Below are positions 1-8,076 of a stretch of 18,333 nt of DNA, piece by piece. The stretch is taken from positions 1-18,333 of the forward strand of contig JAJFIE010000291.1 of the NCBI GenBank assembly GCA_021775275.1, in the 5' to 3' direction. The notes beneath the pieces are model-generated. The model did no database searches and had not been told where the DNA came from. It was given only the letters and a program-made list of their open reading frames with translations. Source of the stretch: Rhodospirillales bacterium. Its GTDB lineage: Bacteria > Pseudomonadota > Alphaproteobacteria > Rhodospirillales > Casp-alpha2. The position numbers and the translations under genes were made by a program. Numbering within the stretch: the stretch's first letter is position 1; each line of letters begins with the position of its first letter.

Positions 1-14
1 AGCAACTGCCGCCA

Positions 15-41
15 TTCCATGCAAAATTCCATTTCATGGAA
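15..41. repeat. Inverted and direct repeat upstream of the dienelactone hydrolase gene
   Basis: TTCCATG at 15-21 and CATGGAA at 35-41 form a perfect 7-bp inverted repeat with a 13-nt spacer. ATTCCAT also occurs twice in direct orientation (14-20 and 26-32), 12 nt apart. The cluster ends 24 nt before the start codon at 66, where an operator or leader hairpin could sit. The left flank is cut off by the window edge, so no promoter can be assigned. Function is inference only. Confidence 0.3.
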
Positions 42-65
42 GAGAACAGAGTGTAGGAGAGAGAT

Positions 66-731
66 ATGGGAGAAATGGTTTCATTCAAACGACCGGATGG
101 GAGTGAGGCGCAGGGCTATCTGGCAAAATCTGATGGCGCCAGGGCCGGTATCGTTGTGGTTCAGGAATGGTGGGGCATGAACGATCAGATCAAGGGCGTT
201 GCGGACCGTTTTGCCGCCGCCGGATATACTGCGCTGACGCCGGATTTATATGAAGGGCGGGTGACCCAGAGCCCTGATGAAGCCAACCACATGATGACCG
301 GCCTCGATTGGGTTGGCGCCACAGAACAGGATGTCAGCGGTGCGCTCAACTATTTAAAGGCTTTTTGTGGTTGTGATACAGCGGGCGTCATGGGGTTCTG
401 CATGGGCGGCGCGTTGACCATCATTGCCGGCGTCAAGCTGGACGCATGCGACGTAGCGGTTTGCTACTACGGTATTCCGCCTGTGGAAGCCGCTGATCCT
501 GCCAACATGCGGGCGCCGTTTCAGGGCCACTTCGCCAGCCGTGACGACTGGTGCACACCCGAAGCGGCGGATGGGCTGGAAGCTGCTCTCAAGTCATCCG
601 GCGTTGCCTACGAGATGCATCGCTATGAAGGCGAGCACGCGTTCTTCAATGAAACCGTGCCGCCTTATGATGCCGATGCGGCGGCGCTGTCATGGGATCG
701 AACCCTCGGCTTTCTGGGACGGCATCTTTAG
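66..731 (+). CDS. Dienelactone hydrolase family protein
   Basis: A 221-residue cytoplasmic alpha/beta hydrolase of the dienelactone hydrolase (DLH) family, whose classic members open the lactone ring of dienelactone in chloroaromatic catabolism. The Cys-Asp-His triad is visible: nucleophile Cys112 in the elbow GFCMGG, Asp161 in SRDDWC and His191 in GEHAFF. Glu34 in QEWWG matches the DLH glutamate that interacts with the cysteine. The length is close to the family norm, and there is no signal peptide. AGGAG at 55-59, 6 nt before the ATG, supports this start over Met4. No other aromatic-catabolism gene is nearby, so the substrate is unknown and many family members are general carboxymethylenebutenolidase-like esterases. 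The gene converges on rimO with only 4 nt between the stop codons. Confidence 0.9.
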   Translation: MGEMVSFKRPDGSEAQGYLAKSDGARAGIVVVQEWWGMNDQIKGVADRFAAAGYTALTPDLYEGRVTQSPDEANHMMTGLDWVGATEQDVSGALNYLKAFCGCDTAGVMGFCMGGALTIIAGVKLDACDVAVCYYGIPPVEAADPANMRAPFQGHFASRDDWCTPEAADGLEAALKSSGVAYEMHRYEGEHAFFNETVPPYDADAAALSWDRTLGFLGRHL

Positions 732-735
732 GGAA

Positions 736-2070
736 TCAAAAACACCGTTTAGCCCACAAATCAAAGTCGTCTGAATCGGTGATGATCGCCTGGATAATGT
801 CACCGGGCGCCACGTCGAAATCACCGTCGAGGAAAACCGAACCGTCAACGTCGGGCGCATCACCTTTGGTGCGCCCGATGGCGCCTTCGGAATCCAGCTC
901 ATCAATGATGACGTCCATGGTCTTGCCCACCTTCGGGGCCAGTTTCCGTTCGCTGATGCCGCGCTGTAATTCCATGACGCGCTCCCAGCGATCGGTCTTT
1001 TCGTCCTCGTCAACATGATTGGCAAGCTCGTTGGCGGGGGCGCCGGCGACGGGCTCAAACTTGAAGCAACCGACCCGGTCCAGTTGCGCCGCGTCCAGCC
1101 AGTCCAGCAGCAGTTCCACGTCGTCGTCTGTTTCGCCGGGAAAGCCGACAATGAAAGTAGACCGTAAGGTTAAATCCGGGCAGTCACGCCGCCACTGGTT
1201 GATACGATCCAGCGTCTTTTCACCATGGGCCGGGCGTTTCATGGCTTTCAGGATATCCGGGCTGGCGTGCTGAAACGGAATATCCAGATAAGGCAGGATT
1301 TTACCGTCGGCCATGAGCGGGATGACATTGTCCACATGGGGGTAGGGGTAGACGTAGTGCAGTCGCACCCACACATCCAGTGACGACAGATTTTCACACA
1401 GATCCAGCATGCGCGCCGCGACAGGCTTCCCGTTCCATGTGCTTTCGGCGTATTTCAGGTCCTGCCCATAGGCGCTGGTGTCCTGGCTGATCACCAGCAA
1501 CTCCTTTACCCCCGCCCGCGCCAGACGCTCGGCCTCATACATCACGTCGTTGGCCTGACGGCTGACCAGGTCGCCGCGCAACTGCGGGATAATGCAGAAC
1601 GAACAACTGTTGTGGCAACCTTCGGAAATCTTCAGATAGGCATAGTGCCGCGGCGTCAGGTGCAGGCCCGCCTCCGGCACCAGATCAACAAAAGGATCAT
1701 GAGGCGGCGGGACGGCGTCGTGGACGGCGTTAACTACTGCCTCGTACTGATGCGGTCCGCTGACAGCGAGAACGTCCGGATGAACATTGCGGATGGCGCT
1801 CTCGTCACCTCCCATGCAGCCGGTGACGATGACCCGCCCGTTTTCCTGTATGGCCTCGCCGATGGCGTCCAGACTTTCCGCCTTGGCCGAATCCAGAAAC
1901 CCGCAGGTGTTCACGATCACCGCGTCCGCGCCGTCATAAGAGGACGCCAGATCATAGCCTTCGGCGCGCAGTTTGGTGATAATGCGCTCTGAATCCACCA
2001 GCGCTTTGGGACAGCCAAGGCTGACAATTCCAATGCGGGGCGGGGCGGATTGGGGGTTCTGATCTGACAT
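736..2070 (-). CDS. rimO: Ribosomal protein uS12 methylthiotransferase RimO
   Basis: A radical-SAM methylthiotransferase that adds a methylthio group to the beta carbon of a conserved aspartate in ribosomal protein S12. It has 444 residues, the normal RimO length. The N-terminal UPF0004 domain carries the three cysteines of one 4Fe-4S cluster: Cys20 (SLGCPK), Cys56 (NTCGF) and Cys85 (TGCMGG). The radical-SAM cluster motif CxxxCxxC is Cys152-Cys156-Cys159 in [19 protein letters not shown]-terminal TRAM-like domain follows from about residue 375. [12 protein letters not shown] and the IPQLRG segment favour RimO over the tRNA enzyme MiaB. No strong Shine-Dalgarno sequence precedes the ATG. The gene lies 59-67 nt downstream of the zntB-like gene on the same strand and may be co-transcribed with it. 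Confidence 0.96.
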   Translation of the reverse strand: MSDQNPQSAPPRIGIVSLGCPKALVDSERIITKLRAEGYDLASSYDGADAVIVNTCGFLDSAKAESLDAIGEAIQENGRVIVTGCMGGDESAIRNVHPDVLAVSGPHQYEAVVNAVHDAVPPPHDPFVDLVPEAGLHLTPRHYAYLKISEGCHNSCSFCIIPQLRGDLVSRQANDVMYEAERLARAGVKELLVISQDTSAYGQDLKYAESTWNGKPVAARMLDLCENLSSLDVWVRLHYVYPYPHVDNVIPLMADGKILPYLDIPFQHASPDILKAMKRPAHGEKTLDRINQWRRDCPDLTLRSTFIVGFPGETDDDVELLLDWLDAAQLDRVGCFKFEPVAGAPANELANHVDEDEKTDRWERVMELQRGISERKLAPKVGKTMDVIIDELDSEGAIGRTKGDAPDVDGSVFLDGDFDVAPGDIIQAIITDSDDFDLWAKRCF

Positions 2071-2137
2071 GGCGTCTAGATAAGGTGGAAACCTTCGGAT
2101 TGCCAGCGTTTACATGAGATTTGCTGTTACCGGTCGC

Positions 2138-3130
2138 CTAGTCAAAAAACAGCCATCTTAACCGGTAGAAAATGAACCCTTCGATTCCCGCGAGCAAGCC
2201 AAGGCCGCCGCACACCAGCCAGAAAGCCACCGGATTGTCAGCGCCCGGTATGCCACCGACATTGATGCCGAGAAGGCCTGTCAGAAGGCCAAGCGGCAGC
2301 ATGATCGCCGAAATGATGGTGAGGATATAGACGATTCTGTTCATGCGTTCTGAAAGAAGGTTTGTAATCTCGTCCTGGATGATAATTGCCCGCTCACGCA
2401 ATTGGTCCAGCTCCTCCAGATATCGGACATTGCGGTCGGCGACTTCCCGAAAAATGGATCTGTCGTGGCCGGTGAACCGCCCGGATTCATCGATCTGAAG
2501 GCGTCCGAGCGCCTCGCGTTGCGGCGCAAGATACCGGCGTAGCATCGAACAACCGCGCCGTATATTTCGAAGCGTAGAGCGGGTTTCCAGCCGCGCGGTG
2601 TTCTGGCTTTCCTCTAGTTGCTCGAGCCCCTCCGCATAGGAGTCGATGACGCTCGCCATCCGATCAGTCAATAATTCTGCAATCATGGTCACGAACCGTG
2701 TCGAGTTGTTTGGCCCGGATCCCGTGGCGAGCAGTTGGCGGATATCGGAAATGGCCATTAAACTGCGGTAACGGACCGAGATGATCCGCCTCTCGTCAAT
2801 CCAGATTCTGATGCCCACCATGTCCTCGGGGTCTGCGCCCGGATTCAGATTGACGCCGCGAAGAACAATGGCGCACCCGTTCTTTTCTTCAATCACCCGT
2901 GGCCGGGTTTCGTGAGCTAGCATGGACTCCGCAACAATTTGAGGTAAACCGCTTTGGTTCTGTAGCCACGTTTTTGTAGCATCTACGTTTAGATCGAAGT
3001 GTAACCAGATAGCCTTTCCCGTAGTATGTTCAGTCAACGCGGATGCCATGTCCGTTTGGTATCCGCCGCCGTCACCATCCAGAACATATGCGGCTATAAG
3101 GCCAGTATTTTCATCAGCAATCATGACCAT
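2138..3130 (-). CDS. zntB: CorA/ZntB-family divalent cation transporter
   Basis: An inner-membrane metal ion transporter of the CorA superfamily, most like ZntB. The protein has about 330 residues: a large soluble N-terminal domain, a long charged helix (roughly residues 150-260) that forms the pore stalk in CorA, and two C-terminal membrane helices (about 265-287 and 300-323) ending in a short basic/aromatic tail (YRLRWLFFD). The loop after the first helix reads GINVGGIPG, so the CorA signature GMN is GIN here, as in the ZntB branch. The reading frame extends to a TTG at 3139. I prefer the ATG at 3130; an ATG at 3124 is also possible, and no start has a strong ribosome-binding site. It is divergent from the gene at 3333 and upstream of rimO on the same strand. 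The ion (zinc or magnesium) cannot be determined from sequence. Confidence 0.88.
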   Translation of the reverse strand: MVMIADENTGLIAAYVLDGDGGGYQTDMASALTEHTTGKAIWLHFDLNVDATKTWLQNQSGLPQIVAESMLAHETRPRVIEEKNGCAIVLRGVNLNPGADPEDMVGIRIWIDERRIISVRYRSLMAISDIRQLLATGSGPNNSTRFVTMIAELLTDRMASVIDSYAEGLEQLEESQNTARLETRSTLRNIRRGCSMLRRYLAPQREALGRLQIDESGRFTGHDRSIFREVADRNVRYLEELDQLRERAIIIQDEITNLLSERMNRIVYILTIISAIMLPLGLLTGLLGINVGGIPGADNPVAFWLVCGGLGLLAGIEGFIFYRLRWLFFD

Positions 3131-3273
3131 GCCTGACAAAGGGGAGAGATAAGATTTCCTGATCGTCGGTTAATCACCGCCATAAAAAAAGAAAAATCTT
3201 CCATCTGCTTGAAAGATTCATTTGCCGTGTCAGGTGCGATCTTACACCATCCGGGAAAGTTCAAATGGATTGC

Positions 3274-3288
3274 GCCGCCTTCGGCGGC
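3274..3288. repeat. GC-rich hairpin in a divergent intergenic region
   Basis: GCCGCC (3274-3279) and GGCGGC (3283-3288) form a perfect 6-bp stem with a 3-nt loop, followed by ATTTTC on the + strand. It lies between the divergent zntB-like gene (start 3130) and the demethylase gene (start 3333), so it terminates neither. It would fall in the leader of the demethylase mRNA or in the shared promoter region. Elsewhere in this roughly 200-nt gap I see only an A-rich run at 3184-3196. Confidence 0.35.
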
Positions 3289-3332
3289 ATTTTCAGGTTT
3301 GATATGGTTCCGGGCAGAGGGAATTTGGAACA

Positions 3333-5768
3333 ATGGCGGATGCAATGAAAACCCACACCCGGGCCATCGTTATCGGCGGCGGGGTCACCGGATGCAGCAT
3401 TTTGTATCATCTGGCCAAAATGGGCTGGACCGACGTAGTCCTTCTCGAACGCAAGGAACTCACATCCGGATCGTCGTGGCATGCGGCGGGAAACCTTTTT
3501 ACGCTGACCTCACCCAACTCTGTGTCCGCCTTGCAGAAATATACTTTCGAGCTTTATCCCCAACTCGAAAAAGAAAGCGGACAGGCGACGGGTTTTCACC
3601 CGACAGGCGGACTTTCTCTCGCCCGGACGCCTGACCAGACAACAGCGCTTAAAATCGCTCGTGGACGTGGGCGCCGTCTGGGGATTGATGCCGAATTTAT
3701 CTCCTTCGAGGAGGCCAGAAAACACGCCCCCATCCTGAACACTGATCCCCTCCATTCTGTTCTGTGGGAGCCCATGAAGGGTCATGTGGATCCCGCCAGT
3801 GCAACCATGGCGTATGCGAAAGCAGCCCGGAATATGGGCGCAACGGTCTACCGTCATACGGAAGTGATGGAAACCAACCGCAAATCCGGGGGAGGATGGT
3901 CCGTTGTGACAAACAACGGAACCATTGATTGCGAAATTCTGATCAATGCTTCGGGGCTTTGGGCCCGCGAAGTCGCGGCCATGGCGGAGATTTCGTTGCC
4001 CCTCATGCCAGTGGAGCACCATTATCTGGTAACCGAGACCATTCCGGAAATTGAAGCCATGGAAACGGAATTTCCCAGTGTCTCCGATGGCGAATCCAAT
4101 CTTTATTCCCGCCAGGAGGGACAAGGGCTCCTCCTCGGAGCCTATGAAGATAAATGCTATCATTGGGCCGAGGATGGCACGCCGCTGGATTTTGATCATG
4201 AACTGCTGGCCGATGATCTGGGTCGCATGGAATGGAACTTTGAGCGCGCCTGTGAGATATTTCCCGTCGTTGCCGAGGCCGGTGTTAAAACCGTCATCAA
4301 CGGCCCGATGATTTTTTCACCCGATTTAGGCCCGTTGCTAGGCCCCTATCCCGGAATGCCGGACTATTTCTGCGCCTGTGGTGTGATGACCGGGTTCAAC
4401 CAAGGCGGCGGCATTGGCCGGGAACTGGCGCACTGGATTATCGATGGCGAACCCAGCATTGATATCTTCTGTTGGGACGTCACCCGGTTTGGCGACCATG
4501 TGAGCACGGAATATACACGGGCCAGAACCGGCTATTTCTATGAAAACCGCAGTGCGCGAATTTATCCGGAACACCAGTTTGATGTGGGCCGACCAGTGCG
4601 CACCTTCCCGTTATATGACCGGCAGAAAGCAGCAGGGGCTGTGTTCGGCGAAAGCTATGGCTGGGAGGCACCGTTGTGGTATGCCCGCGAGGGCGAAGAA
4701 GCCCGCGATGTCTATTCCTACAAGCGCGGTAACTGGTTTGATGCGGTGGGGGAAGAATGCCGTGCCGTGCGGGATGGTGCGGGATTGTTCGAGGTTTCAA
4801 CCTTTGCCAAATACGCCATCATAGGGCCGGGGGCGGAGGACTGGCTGAACCATATGCTTGCCAACAGGATGCCGCCGACCATCGGGCGCACACGTCTTAG
4901 CCCCATGTTAAGCCCCAAGGGAAAAGTCATCGGCGATTTTACCGTGACACGCATGGACGACGATACCTTCCTGATGTTGGGCGCCGGCGCCATGCAGCGG
5001 TTTCATATGCGCCATTTCGAAAACCACATACCGGAAGACGGCAGCGTCGCCATCGAAAACCTGTCGTCACGCTGGGCCGGGTTGATGCTGGCGGGACCGA
5101 ATGCGCGCACGATATTGGCCCGGGTGGCCGATGCGGATGTGGGGGCCAACGCCTTCCCGTTCCTCAGCGCCAAAGGACTTGCCCTCGGCAAGGTTCCCGA
5201 TGCGGCGGTGGTGCGGGTCTCGTTCACTGGTGAGCTTGGCTACGAAATCTATTGTCCGTCGGAGTACCAGCGCACCCTGTTTGATACGTTGATGGCGGCG
5301 GGAGCGGATCAGGGCTTGCGACTGGCTGGTGGCCGGGCGCTCATGTCACTCCGGCTGGAAAAGGCCTTCCCCAGCTGGGGCATCGACCTGTCGCCGGACT
5401 ACACGCCTTTTGAAGTTGGGCTGGATCGCTTCGTGAAACTGGACAAGGCTGATTTTATTGGCCGCGAAGCGGCCCTTGCCGCGGTGGAAGCCGGGCCGTC
5501 CGTGCAGCGGGTCTTGTTGTCCGTGGACGCCGAAGACTCCGATGCATCAGGCGGCGAAGCGATCTTTGCCGGTGGCGAGAGGGTGGGCTACGTCAGTTCC
5601 GGCGGGTACGGCCATACCATCGGCCAAAGTCTCGCCCTCGCGTATATGCATCCGGACGCCATCGCGGATGGCGCAGCGTGTGCGGTTGAAGTACTGGGCG
5701 AGGAGCGTGCCGCCACCATACACACGGGTGCGCTGTTTGATCCGGATGGTGCAAGGATGCGTCAGTAA
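3333..5768 (+). CDS. FAD-dependent N-methyl amine demethylase (dimethylglycine/sarcosine dehydrogenase-like, DAO-GCV_T fusion)
   Basis: An 811-residue fused flavoprotein of the dimethylglycine/sarcosine dehydrogenase family. Known members oxidise an N-methyl group and pass the one-carbon unit to tetrahydrofolate bound in the C-terminal domain. Domains: DAO/FAD domain about 9-365 with the dinucleotide motif GGGVTG at 15-20; a linker about 370-425; GCV_T aminomethyltransferase domain about 430-700; GCV_T C-terminal barrel about 715-805. SGSSWHAAGN places His50 where dimethylglycine dehydrogenase attaches FAD covalently. TGELGYEIY is a typical GCV_T motif. There is no signal peptide. AGAGGGA at 3316-3322 supports the ATG at 3333; Met5 (3345) is an alternative. 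The gene overlaps the nucleoside transporter tail-to-tail by 7 nt. The substrate could be dimethylglycine, sarcosine or another N-methyl amino acid; sequence alone does not decide. Confidence 0.9.
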   Translation: MADAMKTHTRAIVIGGGVTGCSILYHLAKMGWTDVVLLERKELTSGSSWHAAGNLFTLTSPNSVSALQKYTFELYPQLEKESGQATGFHPTGGLSLARTPDQTTALKIARGRGRRLGIDAEFISFEEARKHAPILNTDPLHSVLWEPMKGHVDPASATMAYAKAARNMGATVYRHTEVMETNRKSGGGWSVVTNNGTIDCEILINASGLWAREVAAMAEISLPLMPVEHHYLVTETIPEIEAMETEFPSVSDGESNLYSRQEGQGLLLGAYEDKCYHWAEDGTPLDFDHELLADDLGRMEWNFERACEIFPVVAEAGVKTVINGPMIFSPDLGPLLGPYPGMPDYFCACGVMTGFNQGGGIGRELAHWIIDGEPSIDIFCWDVTRFGDHVSTEYTRARTGYFYENRSARIYPEHQFDVGRPVRTFPLYDRQKAAGAVFGESYGWEAPLWYAREGEEARDVYSYKRGNWFDAVGEECRAVRDGAGLFEVSTFAKYAIIGPGAEDWLNHMLANRMPPTIGRTRLSPMLSPKGKVIGDFTVTRMDDDTFLMLGAGAMQRFHMRHFENHIPEDGSVAIENLSSRWAGLMLAGPNARTILARVADADVGANAFPFLSAKGLALGKVPDAAVVRVSFTGELGYEIYCPSEYQRTLFDTLMAAGADQGLRLAGGRALMSLRLEKAFPSWGIDLSPDYTPFEVGLDRFVKLDKADFIGREAALAAVEAGPSVQRVLLSVDAEDSDASGGEAIFAGGERVGYVSSGGYGHTIGQSLALAYMHPDAIADGAACAVEVLGEERAATIHTGALFDPDGARMRQ

Positions 5769-7012
5769 AGGATACCGACCACGCACCCTGTCAGGGACGT
5801 GGCGATCACGCCGGACAGGATTGTTTTCGGTGCGAGATTGAGGATGTCGTCACGCCGTTCCGGCGCAATGGAGAGCATGCCACCGATCATGATGCCGAGG
5901 CTTCCCAGATTGGCAAAGCCACACAGCGCATAGACAAGGATCAAGCGTGCGCGATCATCAAGCGTGTCATTCCCTGTTTTCACCAGCTCCAGATAGGCGA
6001 TAAATTCGTTCAGAATGACTTTCATGCCGAGGAGTTGCCCTGCCGTTTGCGCCTGATCCCACGGAATTCCCAGCAACCAGGCAAAAGGCGTCATGATCCA
6101 GCCCAGCAGGCGTTCCAGCGACAGCGCACTACCACTGACGTCCGGAAACAAAACCAGTATGGCGTTGACCAGACTGACCAGCGCGACCATGACGATGAGC
6201 ATGGCGATCACATTGATGAGCAGCGTGACGCCGTCCGTTGCGCCTTTGGCGACCGCATCCATGGTGCTGGCATATTGCCGGGGAACTTCGAACTCGACCG
6301 GATCACTGTTGTCATGCCTGTTTTCACCCGGAACCATCAACCGGGCAATCATGATCGCGGCAGGTGCGCTGATAATGGATGCTGTCAGAATATGGCCGAG
6401 TGCATTGTCTATCATCTCGCCAAGCACGCTGGCGTACAGCACCATCATTGTGCCCGCGATAGTCGCCATCCCCGCCGTCATCACCATAAAAAGATCAGCG
6501 CGCGAGAGTTTGGTCATATAAGGGCGCACCAGCAGCGGTGCTTCGATCATGCCGACGAAGATGTTCGCTGCAACGGCAAAACCGCCAGCACCGCTGACGC
6601 CGAGTGTTTTTTTGAGCGGCCAGGCAAAACCACGGACGACCATTGGCAGAATACGCCAGTGAAATAATACGGCCGACAGGGCGCTGACCACCAGAATGAG
6701 GGGCAATGCCTGAAAGGCGAGGGTGAAGCTGGCGCCGGGGTATGATTCCTTGAATGGCAAGGAACCACCACCGATGTAGCCAAACACAAAGGATGTGCCT
6801 GCCCGGGTCGCATCCTGCAAGGCGATCACAATACCGTTGAGGCCAAGGAACAGAGCCTGCATCGCGGGCGCCTTCAAAAACAGCAGGGCCAGCAACAGTT
6901 GCAAACCAAGTCCGACAGCAACCACTTTCCACGGCATCCGGGCTCGTTGCTCACTGCATGCCCAGGCTAGCGCCGTGAAGACTACAATGCCCAATAGACT
7001 CTGCCAGATCAT
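5762..7012 (-). CDS. Concentrative nucleoside transporter (CNT/NupC family)
   Basis: An inner-membrane symporter that takes up nucleosides using an ion gradient. The 416-residue protein (counting from Met at 7012) is almost entirely hydrophobic helices, with the CNT N-terminal, gate and C-terminal regions in order. The family signature GxKxxxNEFxAY is present as GMKVILNEFIAY (about 329-340). EAPLLVRPYMTKL in the middle is also typical of CNT. The open frame extends to 7078, but the extra 22 residues are polar and atypical. The ATG at 7012 is followed directly by the first membrane helix and preceded by an AGAGGGA-like site, so I chose it. It is divergent from the dioxygenase gene at 7154 across a region with an 8-bp inverted repeat. 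Whether it is sodium- or proton-driven is not clear. Confidence 0.92.
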   Translation of the reverse strand: MIWQSLLGIVVFTALAWACSEQRARMPWKVVAVGLGLQLLLALLFLKAPAMQALFLGLNGIVIALQDATRAGTSFVFGYIGGGSLPFKESYPGASFTLAFQALPLILVVSALSAVLFHWRILPMVVRGFAWPLKKTLGVSGAGGFAVAANIFVGMIEAPLLVRPYMTKLSRADLFMVMTAGMATIAGTMMVLYASVLGEMIDNALGHILTASIISAPAAIMIARLMVPGENRHDNSDPVEFEVPRQYASTMDAVAKGATDGVTLLINVIAMLIVMVALVSLVNAILVLFPDVSGSALSLERLLGWIMTPFAWLLGIPWDQAQTAGQLLGMKVILNEFIAYLELVKTGNDTLDDRARLILVYALCGFANLGSLGIMIGGMLSIAPERRDDILNLAPKTILSGVIATSLTGCVVGILY

Positions 7013-7085
7013 ATCGTCCGTCCCTCTTTTATCTGTGAGGGGACGGTACCCGGCATTTATCCCGGAAATCAAAACCATTTTCCCA

Positions 7086-7105
7086 AAAAAGGGTATTCCC
7101 TTTTT
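7086..7105. promoter_or_regulatory. Perfect inverted repeat between divergent transporter and dioxygenase genes
   Basis: AAAAAGGG (7086-7093) and CCCTTTTT (7098-7105) form a perfect 8-bp inverted repeat around TATT. It lies between two divergent start codons (7012 and 7154), so a role as an operator or promoter element for one or both genes is more natural than a terminator, although the shape (GGG/CCC stem with A and T tracts) could also act as a weak two-way terminator. No convincing sigma-70 promoter pair could be fixed here. Confidence 0.4.
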
Positions 7106-7153
7106 GCGATTGCCCCTTCATCGTGTCATTTGGCCAATCGAACGGGACAAAAA

Positions 7154-8065
7154 ATGCAGGCGCAGGATACAAACGACGGATTTAATGCGAGCACCGTGCC
7201 ATGGACGGCCCCTGATCTGGCTGGTGTTGATAATGCGACCGTTCCTGACTATGCGGCCGACCCGGCGGATATAGATACCTTCCAGCGAGATGGTGTGGTG
7301 GTCTTGCGTGGCGCGTTCACCGACTGGGTTGACGCTTTGCGGGCAGGTCAGGAACGTAATATCGAGAACCCGGAAAGTTACCGCTTCCCCTGCGAAAGCA
7401 ATCCCACGGGTGCGCCGGGGCGGTTTTTCGATAGTTATTGCAACTGGGACCTGATTCCGGAATACCGGAACTATGTCACCCGGTCCTGTGCCGCCTCCAT
7501 GGCCGGGCAGTTCACGCGTTCCACAGCGGTTCAATTTTTCCACGAACACGCATTCTTCAAGGAACCGGGCACCCAATGCGCCACGCCGTGGCATCAGGAT
7601 CTCTCCTATTATTGTGTCGATGGCACGCAAACCGTCAGCGTGTATGTGGCCCTGGATCACGCCGAGGCGGATGTCGCCGTGCGGTTTGTTAAAGGCTCTC
7701 ATGTCTGGAACAAGCTCTATCGGCCCCGGGTCTTCATGGATGGCTCTGACTACAATACCGAGGACGCAGTCACGGAATCGGTGCCGGATATTTCGGGAAA
7801 TCCCGAAGATTACGATATTCTCGCCACGGCGCTGGAGCCGGGCGATACCGTCCTGTTTGATTTCCGTACCCTGCACGGCACCACGGATACGCTTCTGAAA
7901 AATCGCCGCAGGGCGTTTACCACCCGCTGGCTCGGAGATGACGTAAGATATTGCGTGCGTCCGGGAGACACCTCGCCGCCACTGCCGGAGAGTATGACAG
8001 GAACCATGGCGACCGGTGACGCCATGCCCGTGGACTGGTTTCCCGTCATGTGGCGGACGCCTTGA
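7154..8065 (+). CDS. Phytanoyl-CoA dioxygenase (PhyH) family Fe(II)/2-oxoglutarate oxygenase
   Basis: A cytoplasmic mononuclear iron, 2-oxoglutarate-dependent oxygenase of the PhyH family, which hydroxylates small molecules. The frame runs from a TTG at 7130 (311 codons); I prefer the ATG at 7154, giving 303 residues. Numbered from the TTG, the iron ligands are His155 and Asp157 (PWHQDLSYY) and His249 (DFRTLHGTT). The 2-oxoglutarate arginine is probably Arg260/261 in NRRRAFTTRW. TQTVSVYVALDHA and FVKGSH are typical PhyH core strands. The stop codon lies 11 nt before the MATE ATG, and a GTG start for MATE would overlap this gene by 16 nt, so the two are very likely co-transcribed. The pairing suggests modification and export of one compound, but the substrate cannot be read from the sequence. 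Confidence 0.88.
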   Translation: MQAQDTNDGFNASTVPWTAPDLAGVDNATVPDYAADPADIDTFQRDGVVVLRGAFTDWVDALRAGQERNIENPESYRFPCESNPTGAPGRFFDSYCNWDLIPEYRNYVTRSCAASMAGQFTRSTAVQFFHEHAFFKEPGTQCATPWHQDLSYYCVDGTQTVSVYVALDHAEADVAVRFVKGSHVWNKLYRPRVFMDGSDYNTEDAVTESVPDISGNPEDYDILATALEPGDTVLFDFRTLHGTTDTLLKNRRRAFTTRWLGDDVRYCVRPGDTSPPLPESMTGTMATGDAMPVDWFPVMWRTP

Positions 8066-8076
8066 GTGATAAAAAT

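Noticed and set aside
6035..6667. A 210-codon open frame opposite the nucleoside transporter
   Set aside because: The product is rich in His, Arg and Gln, as expected from the complement of membrane-helix codons, and the real gene on the other strand carries the CNT signature.
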